Assembly (NCBI RefSeq): GCF_022664535.1
Contig: NZ_JAKUJY010000020.1
Location: forward strand, 1 to 64,000
Reading direction: 5' to 3'
Origin: Sphingobium trunci
GTDB taxonomy: Bacteria > Pseudomonadota > Alphaproteobacteria > Sphingomonadales > Sphingomonadaceae
DNA: 64,000 nt
Shown here: piece by piece, positions 27,701-35,429 of the stretch
Numbering within the stretch: position 1 is the stretch's first letter
How the letters are laid out: every line of letters starts with the position of its first letter
Translations under genes and position numbers: made by a program
The notes under the pieces: generated by a model
What the model was told of the DNA's origin: nothing
Seen by the model: the letters and a program-made list of their open reading frames with translations, nothing else
Databases searched by the model: none

Positions 27701-28453
27701 CGCAAAGGGTTCCCGCAAGGCGCGGACATGCACGGGAAGGACGTTGAGCCCCGCCGCTTCGAGGCCAGCAATCATGGCATCCACCGCTTCCAGCGTCCCG
27801 GCGATGAGGAGGGCGCGGTAGAAGAGGAAGAGGGCGGTGGGGCGGCCTGCGGTCCAGCGGGCCTTGACCTGATCCAGCGTGGGTCGGTCGGTGCCGGGAA
27901 GGTAGAGGCCCGCATCGGCGACCGGCACCGGTGCATCGGGCGGACCTGCGTCAAGGCCGGCGAGGCGCGCGGCGCTTTTCAGGAAGGCAACAGCGTTGGC
28001 AACGCCGCCCTGGCGCAGATAGTCGCGGAGCTGGTCGCAGCTTTCGGGCGGCAGGGTGGAGGCAGCGCGCAGTTCCGGGTCATCTTCCCGGCCGTCGGCT
28101 ATGGCGGCGAAGGCGATGCCCTTGTTGCGGGCCATATTGGCAATTTCTTCAATGCCATAGGACCAATAGCTCTTGCCGCCTAGCAGGACCACGCAGACGA
28201 ATTTCGCTCTGGTGATGACATTTTCGACATAGAGGTCGACGGAATAAGGGTGTTTCAGTTGCAGCAGGTTGGCGAGGCGGATGGTGGGGGCCGCATCGCC
28301 CAGTTCCTGTGCCAGCGCGGCGGCGGCACTGGCGAAGCAGGCCAGTTCGCTGTCCGCCACGGTCAGCAGCACCATGTCTCCCGGCGACTGGCCGAGGTCG
28401 ATGGCCTCGTCCCCGTTGGAGACGGTGCCGGGCGTGGCGGTCAGCAGGTGCAT
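24719..28453 (-). CDS. cobN: Cobaltochelatase large subunit, CobN
   Basis: This 1244-aa protein is the large, substrate-binding subunit of the ATP-dependent aerobic cobalt chelatase, which inserts Co2+ into hydrogenobyrinate a,c-diamide. Family segments include LLGGKSYWSYGIEEI, VVHVGKHGNLEWLPGKAIAL, GEGTQAKRRIGACIIDHLTPP and LDWGSYAYGGGVEG. The start at 28453 overlaps the cobW stop. Length is normal for CobN. The partner subunits CobS and CobT are not in this window, so chelatase assembly needs genes elsewhere. Confidence 0.95.
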   Translation of the reverse strand: MHLLTATPGTVSNGDEAIDLGQSPGDMVLLTVADSELACFASAAAALAQELGDAAPTIRLANLLQLKHPYSVDLYVENVITRAKFVCVVLLGGKSYWSYGIEEIANMARNKGIAFAAIADGREDDPELRAASTLPPESCDQLRDYLRQGGVANAVAFLKSAARLAGLDAGPPDAPVPVADAGLYLPGTDRPTLDQVKARWTAGRPTALFLFYRALLIAGTLEAVDAMIAGLEAAGLNVLPVHVRALREPFARDFLQGLMATCPPDVILNATAFTASAPGEPRTPSILERADCPILQTIFASAEQGAWQESARGLGPRDLAMHIALPEVDGRLFTRAVAFKAAARFDQRTECSIIVPRILEDRVSFVSQLAVNWAKLRRSRPADRNVALVLANYPNKDGRIGNGVGLDTPASAAAILNALAESGYDTGDAPTDGATLMRHMTGGITNATPGKRGEVALSLPAYCAALATLPPSAREAIQIRWGKPEDDPFFHDGAFHLPVHRFGKVAVAVQPSRGYHIDPKASYHDPALPPPHAYLAFHLWLAQAFEAHAVVHVGKHGNLEWLPGKAIALSENCFPEICAGPVPQIYPFIVNDPGEGTQAKRRIGACIIDHLTPPLTRAETYGPLKELEALVDEYYLAAGMDPRRLETLRKDIITLAASQGLDKDAGAQGNGEDALAAIDNYLCDLKEMQIRNGLHVFTRSPEAELRRDLLIALARCPRGLDHDGQQSLPRALANDLALDFDPLDCTMGTPWSGPRPPLLQDLTLSPWRTTGDTVERLELLAIHLLDGGASPPGPHSAAVLAAIETDLAPRVAACGDAERAALLAALDGRFVLPGPSGAPTRGRPDVLPTGRNFYSVDTRAVPTVAAWNLGQRSAELIVQDYLQREGAYPSAIALSAWGTANMRTGGDDIAQALALMGVRPKWDWASGRVTGFEVMKLAELNRPRVDVTFRVSGFFRDAFPEQIDLLDSAARAVMALDEPEEDNPAAARHHAETAGLIAQGAPEKAAARRAGARVFGSKPGAYGAGLQAMIDEKIWHDRADLANVYLDWGSYAYGGGVEGDAERSLFAERLTQADALIQNQDNREHDLLDSDDYYQFEGGIAAAVEHLSGRRPLSYHNDHSRPERPVVRTLEDEIGRIVRARVTNPKWIAGMMRHGYKGAFEIAASVDYLFAFAATTHAVKDHHFDAVHAAFIEDEAVRAFMAEANPAALRETAARLREALDRGLWKPRSNSAAMLLSDIEEDRP

Positions 28454-29490
28454 CAGGCGGCAACCATCTGGGCGCCCAGTGCGGCGGCGATAGCGGCGCG
28501 GTCGAGGCCTTGCTGGCCAATCACCACGAGACGCGAGGCGCGGGATTCCTGCGCCTGCCACGGACGGTCATAATGATGCTGGATGCGGGGACCCACGGCT
28601 TGCAGGACCAGGCGGGCCGCGCGATCCTTGACCGCGAGAAAGCCCTTCACCCGCAATATGTCGTGCGCGGCGATGGTTTCGGCCAGCGCCTCCAGCAGCG
28701 GCTCGGGGCTGCCCAATTCTCCGACATTGACGATGAAGCTTTCGAAATCGTCATGGTCGTGATCCTCCTCATCATCATGATGGGAGGGGCGTGCGTCGAT
28801 CTGGTCTTCCACGCCAGCGTCGAGGCCGAGCAGGATGGCGGGGTCGATCTGTCCTCTGGCGGTGCGGATGATGCGGACGCCTGGCCGGATGTCCCCAGCC
28901 AGATCCTGTTCCAGCGTGGCGAGGCTGTCGGCGGGCACCAGATCGCTCTTGTTGAGCAGGACAAGGTCGGCGCAGGCCAACTGGTCCTCGAACAGTTCCT
29001 CGATCGGGCTGTCATGGTCCAGCGTCGGGTCCGCGGCGCGGGTGGCGGCGAGCGCCGCCTCGTCATGGGCGAAGCGGCCCGCGGCCAGCGCATCGGCATC
29101 GATCAGGGCGATCACGCCGTCGACCGTCGCGCGGGTGCGGATATCGGGCCACTGGAACGCCTTGACCAGCGGCTTGGGCAGGGCGAGGCCGGAGGTTTCG
29201 ATGATGATATGGTCGGGCGGCACCGGGCGGTCGAGCAAGCGCTGCATGGTCGGCAGGAAATCGTCCGCCACGGTGCAGCAGATGCAGCCATTGGCCAGTT
29301 CGATGATGTCCTCGTCGGGGCAGGCTTCGTCGCCGCAACCCTTCACCAGCGCGCCGTCGACGCCGACATCACCGAACTCGTTGATGATGAGGGCGAGACG
29401 GCGGCCGCCCGCATTTTCGATCAGATGGCGGATAAGGGTGGTCTTTCCGGCGCCCAGAAAGCCGGTGATGACGGTGGCGGGAATTTTCAT
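28453..29490 (-). CDS. cobW: Cobalamin-linked metallochaperone GTPase, CobW
   Basis: This 345-aa G3E-family GTPase has the P-loop ITGFLGAGKTTLIRHL, the metal-binding motif NGCICCTVADDF (CxCC type) and the guanine-specificity motif LLNKSDL. Between the GTPase and C-terminal domains lies a His/Asp-rich loop (SHHDDEEDHDHDDFESF), a likely metal-binding stretch. CobW proteins are thought to deliver cobalt to the chelatase. It overlaps both the upstream transporter gene and cobN by a few bases, consistent with a cobalt import-delivery-insertion cassette. Confidence 0.95.
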   Translation of the reverse strand: MKIPATVITGFLGAGKTTLIRHLIENAGGRRLALIINEFGDVGVDGALVKGCGDEACPDEDIIELANGCICCTVADDFLPTMQRLLDRPVPPDHIIIETSGLALPKPLVKAFQWPDIRTRATVDGVIALIDADALAAGRFAHDEAALAATRAADPTLDHDSPIEELFEDQLACADLVLLNKSDLVPADSLATLEQDLAGDIRPGVRIIRTARGQIDPAILLGLDAGVEDQIDARPSHHDDEEDHDHDDFESFIVNVGELGSPEPLLEALAETIAAHDILRVKGFLAVKDRAARLVLQAVGPRIQHHYDRPWQAQESRASRLVVIGQQGLDRAAIAAALGAQMVAA

Positions 29491-30569
29491 GCGGAATATC
29501 CTTGGTTGGCGTGGACGACCTCGATCTCGTCAAAGCCTTTCCAGCGGTAGATGGCCCAGCTCACGATCCAGCAGGCCGCGAACAGGCCGACGATGAAGAA
29601 GCCCAGGCTGTTGAAATGCTCGCCCAGATCGGCGGCCAAGGTCCAGATGCCGCCGCTGAGGCCGAGCTTGTCGCCCAGCAGGGCGGCCGCCTCGATCCCG
29701 CCGATGAGAATGGCGACGATGGCCGACACGAGCGTGATGGTGATGTTGTAGTAGAGTTTGCGGATCGGCTTGACGAAAGCCCATTGATAGGCGCCCATCA
29801 TCAGTGCGCCGTCGGCCGTGTCAATCAGTGCCATGCCCGCCGCGAAGAGCAGGGGGAAGATGAGGACGGTCGCGATCGACAGGCCGTTCGCCGCCTGCCC
29901 GGCCGAGAGGCCGAGAATGGCGACTTCGGTCGCCGTGTCGAAGCCGAGGCCGAAGAGGAAGCCGAGCGGTGCCATGTGCCAGCTCCGTGTAACCAGCCGG
30001 AACAGCGGCTTGAAGATGCGCGCCAGAAAGCCGCGATTGCCGAGAAGAATATCCATATCCTCATCGGCATAAGCGCCACCATTGCGAACATGGTTGAAGG
30101 TCTTGAGAACCGATCTCAGGATGATGATGTTCATCGCGGCGATGGTGAAGAGGAAGGTCGCGGAAATGATCGTCGCGATGGTGCCGCCAATGGCGCCTGC
30201 CGCCTCGACCCGACTCAGCGCATTGGCGGCGACGGCGATGGTGACGGCGGCGATCAGGACGATGCCGCTATGGCCGATGGCGAACCAGAAGCCGACGGTC
30301 AGCGGCCGCTGGCCATCCTGCATCAGCTTGCGCGTCACATTGTCGATGGCGGCGATGTGATCGGCATCGACCGCGTGGCGCAGCCCGAGGCTCCATGCGA
30401 GCAGGGCCGTGCCCAGCATCATCGTGTTGCCCGCGAAGATCAGAAAGGCCCATATCCAGCAGGCGAGATTGGCGGCGATCAGCGCGGCGAACATGCCCGT
30501 CGCGCGGCGGCGCAGCAGGCCCGGCGCCACGGCCGTGCCCGAAATGGGCAGGTTGGAAACACTTGTCAT
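29487..30569 (-). CDS. NiCoT-family nickel/cobalt transporter (HoxN/NixA type)
   Basis: This 360-aa membrane protein has the family signature LGLRHAVDADHIAAIDNVTR in TM2 and GLGFDTATEVAILG later, with about eight membrane segments. NiCoT permeases take up Ni2+ or Co2+ with high affinity. Its place behind a cobalamin riboswitch and directly before cobW and cobN strongly indicates a cobalt role. The start at 30569 is preceded by a G-rich ribosome-binding site (GGGGGA) that may pair with nearby CCC. It is the first gene of the five-gene riboswitch 2 operon. Confidence 0.94.
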   Translation of the reverse strand: MTSVSNLPISGTAVAPGLLRRRATGMFAALIAANLACWIWAFLIFAGNTMMLGTALLAWSLGLRHAVDADHIAAIDNVTRKLMQDGQRPLTVGFWFAIGHSGIVLIAAVTIAVAANALSRVEAAGAIGGTIATIISATFLFTIAAMNIIILRSVLKTFNHVRNGGAYADEDMDILLGNRGFLARIFKPLFRLVTRSWHMAPLGFLFGLGFDTATEVAILGLSAGQAANGLSIATVLIFPLLFAAGMALIDTADGALMMGAYQWAFVKPIRKLYYNITITLVSAIVAILIGGIEAAALLGDKLGLSGGIWTLAADLGEHFNSLGFFIVGLFAACWIVSWAIYRWKGFDEIEVVHANQGYSA

Positions 30570-30618
30570 CAGGGACGATCCCCCGTCGGCGTCGGCGAAA
30601 CCGGACGGGAGCAGCCTT

Positions 30619-30650
30619 CATGCCGGGCGGACGCCAGAGCGCCCGGCATG
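30619..30650 (-). promoter_or_regulatory. Hairpin between riboswitch 2 and the Ni/Co transporter gene
   Basis: A perfect 11-bp inverted repeat (arms 30619-30629 and 30640-30650, CATGCCGGGCG/CGCCCGGCATG) with a 10-base loop lies between the aptamer and the transporter start. No run of U follows on the minus strand, so it does not look like a simple intrinsic terminator. It is a plausible part of the expression platform. Confidence 0.5.
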
Positions 30651-30705
30651 CGGACAGCAGCTCCCGCTGCTTCAAGCGTCGCTCAGACGGAGTACCGTGC
30701 CGCGG

Positions 30706-30734
30706 CCATCCCCTGGACCAAGGCAAGAGCGACC
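30706..30734 (-). repeat. 29-bp sequence shared downstream of both B12 riboswitches (copy 2)
   Basis: This is the counterpart of 23183-23211, identical at 28 of 29 positions. It starts six bases beyond the 3' end of the second aptamer in the direction of transcription. Confidence 0.6.
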
Positions 30735-30740
30735 ATACGC

Positions 30741-30934
30741 AGGCAGGTTTCCTGGCTTGCGGGTCGCAGCTCGACGCATGGCCTTCCCAGGCCTCGCAGG
30801 ATTTAGCGTCCGGCCCAGTGGCTGATCCCCTGGGCGGCCCCAGGGCATCGATATGCGTCTCGCTCACCGCTTACAGTTGCAGGGACAGCTGCGGCTTTAC
30901 CGCATTCCCTATTAAGCCCCTTGGGAGGGCACCG
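30741..30934 (-). ncRNA. Cobalamin riboswitch 2, upstream of the Ni/Co transporter operon
   Basis: On the minus strand the aptamer runs from GGTGCCCTCC through GGGAATGCGG, the core GCTGTCCCTGCAACTGTAAGC, the B12 box ATCAGCCACTGG, to GCAAGCCAGGAAACCTGCC. Order and spacing match cobalamin riboswitches, and the core closely resembles riboswitch 1. It precedes the NiCoT gene, so cobalt uptake, CobW, CobN, CobO and BluB should be co-regulated by B12. The aptamer starts about 80 bases after the LysR gene stop, leaving room for its own promoter. Confidence 0.95.
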
Positions 30935-31015
30935 GCGCGATCAGTGAAAAATGGCCGGAGCCAGATTTCGCGGCACTGCATAGAGGCTGGGACGGGGAAT
31001 GGGAAGGGGGCTAAT

Positions 31016-31939
31016 CTATACCGGTCCGGCGATGTCCGGCATCTCCGCCGACCGCTGTTCTTCCAGCAGGGTCTGGAGGAAAGCGCGCCCGGTCGGCGAA
31101 ATATCCTCATGGTGGATCAGCCAGAGCGAACTCATGACCGGCACGTCGAAGGGCCGGTTGACCACATTGTCGACATGCAGCCGCGCCATCGACTGGGCGA
31201 TGACGGTGGGGCCGAAGCCCGCCGCGACCAGGCCGAGCAGCGTGGCGAGGCTGCGCGCCTCGTGGGAGATTTTGGGGGTGAAACCGGCGCTGGCGCAGAG
31301 CGCCAGGAAATGCTCGGTGAAACCGGCGCCGTTGGGGGCGCCGTAGAGCACCAGCGGTTCGTCCGCCAGATCGGCGATGGCGGGTGGTGCCGACCGCAGC
31401 GCCAGCCAATGGTCGGCGCGCAGGGCGAGGACCATTTCCTCCTTCAACAGGCATTGCGACACCATGCCTTCGGGGAGGACCGGCGCTTCGAAATCACGGA
31501 CGATGCCCATGTCGAACTGGCGGCTGCGGACGCTTTCGACCTGTTCGTCGCGTCCCTGTTCGCGCAGGATCAGTTCGACATTCGGGTAGGTCTGGCGAAA
31601 GCGGTAGAGGGCGCGGGCCACCGGAGGCACGAACGGGCCGGAGGTGGTGAAGGCAAGTCCGAGATGACCGATCTCCGCACGATGGGCCATGCGGGCGATC
31701 TGGGCCGCCCGATCGGCCTGGGCGATCGTCTGCCGGGCCTCCGGTTCGAAAAGCTGGCCTGCCTCCGTCAGGCGTACCCGCCGGCTGGTCCGGTCGAACA
31801 GCCGGACGCCCAATTCCTCCTCCAGGGCGCGGATCTGCTGACTGAGTGGCGGTTGGGAAATGCCCAGGCGCAGCGCGGCCCGGCCGAAATGCATTTCTTC
31901 GGCGACGCAGAGGAAGTAGCGGAGGTGGCGAAGGTCCAT
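31016..31939 (-). CDS. LysR-family transcriptional regulator
   Basis: This 307-aa protein has the N-terminal winged helix-turn-helix (MDLRHLRYFLCVAEEMHFGR, then ALRLGISQPPLSQQIRALEE) and a C-terminal periplasmic-binding-like effector domain. The N-terminal form MDLRHLRYF is common in the BenM/CatM branch, which often senses aromatic compounds, but the effector here is unknown. It is divergent from the second RND efflux operon and is its most likely regulator. It lies upstream of riboswitch 2 on the same strand but is probably a separate unit. Confidence 0.92.
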   Translation of the reverse strand: MDLRHLRYFLCVAEEMHFGRAALRLGISQPPLSQQIRALEEELGVRLFDRTSRRVRLTEAGQLFEPEARQTIAQADRAAQIARMAHRAEIGHLGLAFTTSGPFVPPVARALYRFRQTYPNVELILREQGRDEQVESVRSRQFDMGIVRDFEAPVLPEGMVSQCLLKEEMVLALRADHWLALRSAPPAIADLADEPLVLYGAPNGAGFTEHFLALCASAGFTPKISHEARSLATLLGLVAAGFGPTVIAQSMARLHVDNVVNRPFDVPVMSSLWLIHHEDISPTGRAFLQTLLEEQRSAEMPDIAGPV

Positions 31940-32228
31940 GGAATCATGTCGTTCAGGCTATCGATCATGCCATATTATATATTAGACGCAGAAGAACCAA
32001 GGGCGCATGGGCGATCCGGATGTGGCGGCGCTTGACGATCGTCAGGCCGATGTGCGCGGGTTATGCCCCCTCATGCCGCAGCACTCCGTCGATGTACGGA
32101 AGGCGCCGTCACATTCTTGCGCATTTCCCGCGCTGCTTCGTCTCTGCGTCTCGGGGGCGGAAGAGGATCAGGAAAGGCAGGGTGATATGCGCCGCAGCGC
32201 CTGCCGCGACGCATCGGTGGAGTCGTGA
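31940..32228. promoter_or_regulatory. Divergent promoter region between LysR gene and RND operon 2
   Basis: The 289-bp gap contains no supported gene. Around 31971-31985 it has a short AT-rich block (CATATTATATATTAG) in otherwise GC-rich DNA, about 35-45 bases upstream of the LysR start. The block can supply a -10-like TATAAT toward LysR and a TATATT toward the pump operon. LysR regulators commonly bind such shared gaps; I did not find a clear T-N11-A palindrome. Confidence 0.4.
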
Positions 32229-35200
32229 ATGATCGGTATCGTCAAGCTTGCCCTGCATCGCCCGCTTACCTTCATCGTGATGGCGATCCTCATCGCGATC
32301 GGGGGGATATTGGCGGCGGTGCGCACGCCGGTCGACATCTTCCCCAATATCCGCATTCCGGTCGTCGCCGTCGCCTGGCAATATTCCGGCCTTTCGCCCG
32401 AGGACATGGGGAACAGGATCGTCAGCCCCTACGAACGGGTCCTGACCACGACGGTCAATGATATCGAACATATTGAGAGCCAGTCGCTGCAGGGCATCGG
32501 CATCATCAAAATCTATTTCCAGCCGGGGGCCGATATCCGTACGGCCACGGCGCAGGTCACATCCATTTCCCAGACGGTGCTGCGCCAGATGCCGCCGGGC
32601 ATCACCCCGCCGCTGATCCTGAACTACAGCGCGTCGACCGTGCCGATTCTTCAACTGGCACTGTCGGGCAAGGGACTGTCCGAACAGCAGTTGTTCGACC
32701 TGGGCGTCAATCAGATCCGCCCGCCATTGGTCACCATTCCGGGGCTGGCCATGCCCTTCCCGTCCGGAGGCAAGCAAAGGCAGGTGCAGATCGACCTCAA
32801 CCCGCTGGCGCTTCAGTCCAAGGGGCTTTCCGCCCAGGATGTGGGCAACGCCATCGCCGCGCAGAACCAGATCAACCCGGCGGGTTTCGTGAAGATCGGG
32901 GAGACGCAATATAGCGTGAGGCTGAACAACGCCCCGCAGTCGATCGAAGCCTTGAACGACCTGCCGGTCAAGGTGGTGAACGGCGCGACCATCACCATGC
33001 GCGACGTCGCTCATGTGCGTGACGGCAGCGGCCCGCAGCAGAATGTCGTGCATGTCGAAGGCAGCCGGTCGGTGCTGCTGACGGTGCTGAAGAACGGCGC
33101 GACTTCCACCCTCTCCATCGTCCAGGGGGTGAAGGACAAGCTGCCGCAGATTGCCGCGACGCTGCCGGACAATCTGAAGATCCTGCCCATCGGCGACCAG
33201 TCGCTGTTCGTGAAGGCGGCGGTGGAAGGCGTCATTCAGGAAGGCGCGATCGCGGCTGCGCTGACGTCGATGATGATCCTGCTGTTCCTGGGTTCCTGGC
33301 GATCGACCGTCATCATCGCCCTGTCGATACCGCTCGCCATATTGGCGGCGATCGCGGCGCTGGCGGCATTCGGCCAGACGCTGAACGTCATGACGCTGGG
33401 CGGGCTGGCGCTGGCGGTGGGCATATTGGTCGACGATGCAACGGTGACGATCGAGAATATCAACTGGCATCTGGAACAGGGCAAGGGGGTCTGGGACGCG
33501 ATCCTGGACGGTGCCGCGCAGATCGTGACCCCGGCCTTCGTCTCGCTGCTGTGCATCTGCATCGTGTTCGTGCCGATGTTCTTCCTGCCCGGCGTCGCGG
33601 GGTTCCTGTTCGTGCCCATGGCATTGTCCGTTATCTTCGCCATGGTTGCGTCCTTCATCCTGTCGCGTACGCTGGTCCCGACCATGGCCATGTATCTACT
33701 CAAGCCCCATCTTGGGCATGGCGACGAATCCGCGGCCGCTGCGGCGGGATCGGATAATATGTTCGCGCGGTTCCAGCGCGGGTTCGAGCGTCGCTTTTCC
33801 CGCCTGCGCAGCGACTATGTCGGGCTGCTGAACCGGGCGTTGAATGCGCGCAGACCCTTTCTGGCGGGTTTTCTGGCGGTGGTGCTGCTGTCCTTCGGCC
33901 TGTTGCCGATGCTGGGCAGCAATTTCTTTCCCTCGGTCGATTCGGGCCAGATCGCCATGCATGTCCGCGTGCCGGTGGGGGCGCGGATAGAGGATACGTC
34001 CGCCCGCTTCGAACGCATCGCCCGCGAAGTCCGCTCGCTCGTCCCGGCGGAGGAACTGGCGTCGATCACCGACAATATCGGCCTGCCGGTCAGCGCCATC
34101 AACGCAGTCTACAACAATAGCGGAACCATCGGCCCGCAGGATGGCGACATGATGATCGCGCTGACGAAGGATCACCGGCCGACCGGCGAGATCGTGGCCA
34201 TGCTGCGCCGCGAACTGCCGCGCCGCTTTCCTGGCACGACCTTCTCCTTCCTGCCGGCCGATATCACCAGCCAGATCCTGAATTTCGGCGCGCCCGCCCC
34301 GATCGACATCCAGATCGCGGGCAAGAATGTCGCCGCCAACCGTGTCTATGCGCAAAAGCTGCTTGCCAGGATTTCCTCCATTTCCGGCCTGGCCGACGCG
34401 CGCATCCAGCAGCCGGGGCGCTCGCCGCAGCTCGATGTCGAGGTGGACCGTTCGCGTGTCGGCCAATATGGGCTGTCGGAACGGGATGTGACCACCAGCC
34501 TTGCCAGCCAGCTCGCGGGGACTTCGCAGACCGCGCCCGTGTTCTTCGTGAACCCGGAAAATGGCATCCAATATCCGGTGGTCGCGCAGGCGCCGGAATA
34601 TCTGGTCGGGTCGATCAGCGACCTCAGCAACGTGCCGGTGTCGGGCAGCGCGGCGGGAACGGTGGTGCAGCCTTTGGGCGGACTGGCCACCATCAAGCGG
34701 TCGAACACCGTGCCGGTCGTGTCCCACTATAATATCGCGCCGGTACTCGACATCTTCGCGACGACGCAGGGGCGTGATCTGGGCGCGGTGGCAGGCGACG
34801 TGCAGCGGGCGATCAAATCGCTGGAGGCTGAACAGCCCAAGGGCGCCACCGTCACCATCCTGGGCCAATATGCGACGATGAACACCGCCTTTTCGGGTCT
34901 GGGCTGGGGCCTGGCCGGGGCGATCATCCTCATCTACCTGCTGATCGTCGTCAATTTCCAGAGCTGGGTCGACCCCTTCGTCATCATCACCGCATTGCCT
35001 GCCGCCCTGGCCGGGATCGTGTGGATGCTGTTCGTCACCGGCACGACCCTGTCGGTTCCGGCGCTGACCGGGGCGATCATGTGCATGGGCGTGGCGACCG
35101 CCAACTCCATCCTGGTCGTGAGCTTCGCGCGGGAGAAGCTGGCCGAACTGGGCGACGCCACCCAGGCGGCGATGGAGGCGGGCATGGTCCGCTTCCGTCC

Positions 35201-35429
35201 CGTGCTGATGACCGCGCTCGCGATGATCATCGGCATGGCGCCGATGGCGCTGGGCCTGGGCGATGGCGGCGAGCAGAATGCGCCGCTGGGCCGGGCGGTC
35301 ATCGGCGGGCTGATCTGTGCCACCATAGCGACCCTGTTCTTCGTTCCCACCATCTTTGCCTTCGTCCATCGCAAGCATGGACGGAAGGCGCCCTCCATGG
35401 AAATGCAGCCGAGCCATGTCCGAGCATAA
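32229..35429 (+). CDS. RND efflux pump, inner-membrane transporter (second system)
   Basis: This 1066-aa RND permease has the repeated layout of an HAE-type exporter. The N-terminus is MIGIVKLALHRPLTFIVMAI, and the TM4 Asp pair is at about residues 402-403 in GILVDDATVTIENINW. Unlike AcrB-type pumps, the TM10 position normally held by the relay lysine is Ala (GVATANSILVVSFARE, about residue 958). This is typical of a separate RND branch by my recollection. It comes first in its operon, followed by the adaptor (14-bp overlap) and the outer-membrane factor. Substrate is unknown. Confidence 0.93.
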   Translation: MIGIVKLALHRPLTFIVMAILIAIGGILAAVRTPVDIFPNIRIPVVAVAWQYSGLSPEDMGNRIVSPYERVLTTTVNDIEHIESQSLQGIGIIKIYFQPGADIRTATAQVTSISQTVLRQMPPGITPPLILNYSASTVPILQLALSGKGLSEQQLFDLGVNQIRPPLVTIPGLAMPFPSGGKQRQVQIDLNPLALQSKGLSAQDVGNAIAAQNQINPAGFVKIGETQYSVRLNNAPQSIEALNDLPVKVVNGATITMRDVAHVRDGSGPQQNVVHVEGSRSVLLTVLKNGATSTLSIVQGVKDKLPQIAATLPDNLKILPIGDQSLFVKAAVEGVIQEGAIAAALTSMMILLFLGSWRSTVIIALSIPLAILAAIAALAAFGQTLNVMTLGGLALAVGILVDDATVTIENINWHLEQGKGVWDAILDGAAQIVTPAFVSLLCICIVFVPMFFLPGVAGFLFVPMALSVIFAMVASFILSRTLVPTMAMYLLKPHLGHGDESAAAAAGSDNMFARFQRGFERRFSRLRSDYVGLLNRALNARRPFLAGFLAVVLLSFGLLPMLGSNFFPSVDSGQIAMHVRVPVGARIEDTSARFERIAREVRSLVPAEELASITDNIGLPVSAINAVYNNSGTIGPQDGDMMIALTKDHRPTGEIVAMLRRELPRRFPGTTFSFLPADITSQILNFGAPAPIDIQIAGKNVAANRVYAQKLLARISSISGLADARIQQPGRSPQLDVEVDRSRVGQYGLSERDVTTSLASQLAGTSQTAPVFFVNPENGIQYPVVAQAPEYLVGSISDLSNVPVSGSAAGTVVQPLGGLATIKRSNTVPVVSHYNIAPVLDIFATTQGRDLGAVAGDVQRAIKSLEAEQPKGATVTILGQYATMNTAFSGLGWGLAGAIILIYLLIVVNFQSWVDPFVIITALPAALAGIVWMLFVTGTTLSVPALTGAIMCMGVATANSILVVSFAREKLAELGDATQAAMEAGMVRFRPVLMTALAMIIGMAPMALGLGDGGEQNAPLGRAVIGGLICATIATLFFVPTIFAFVHRKHGRKAPSMEMQPSHVRA

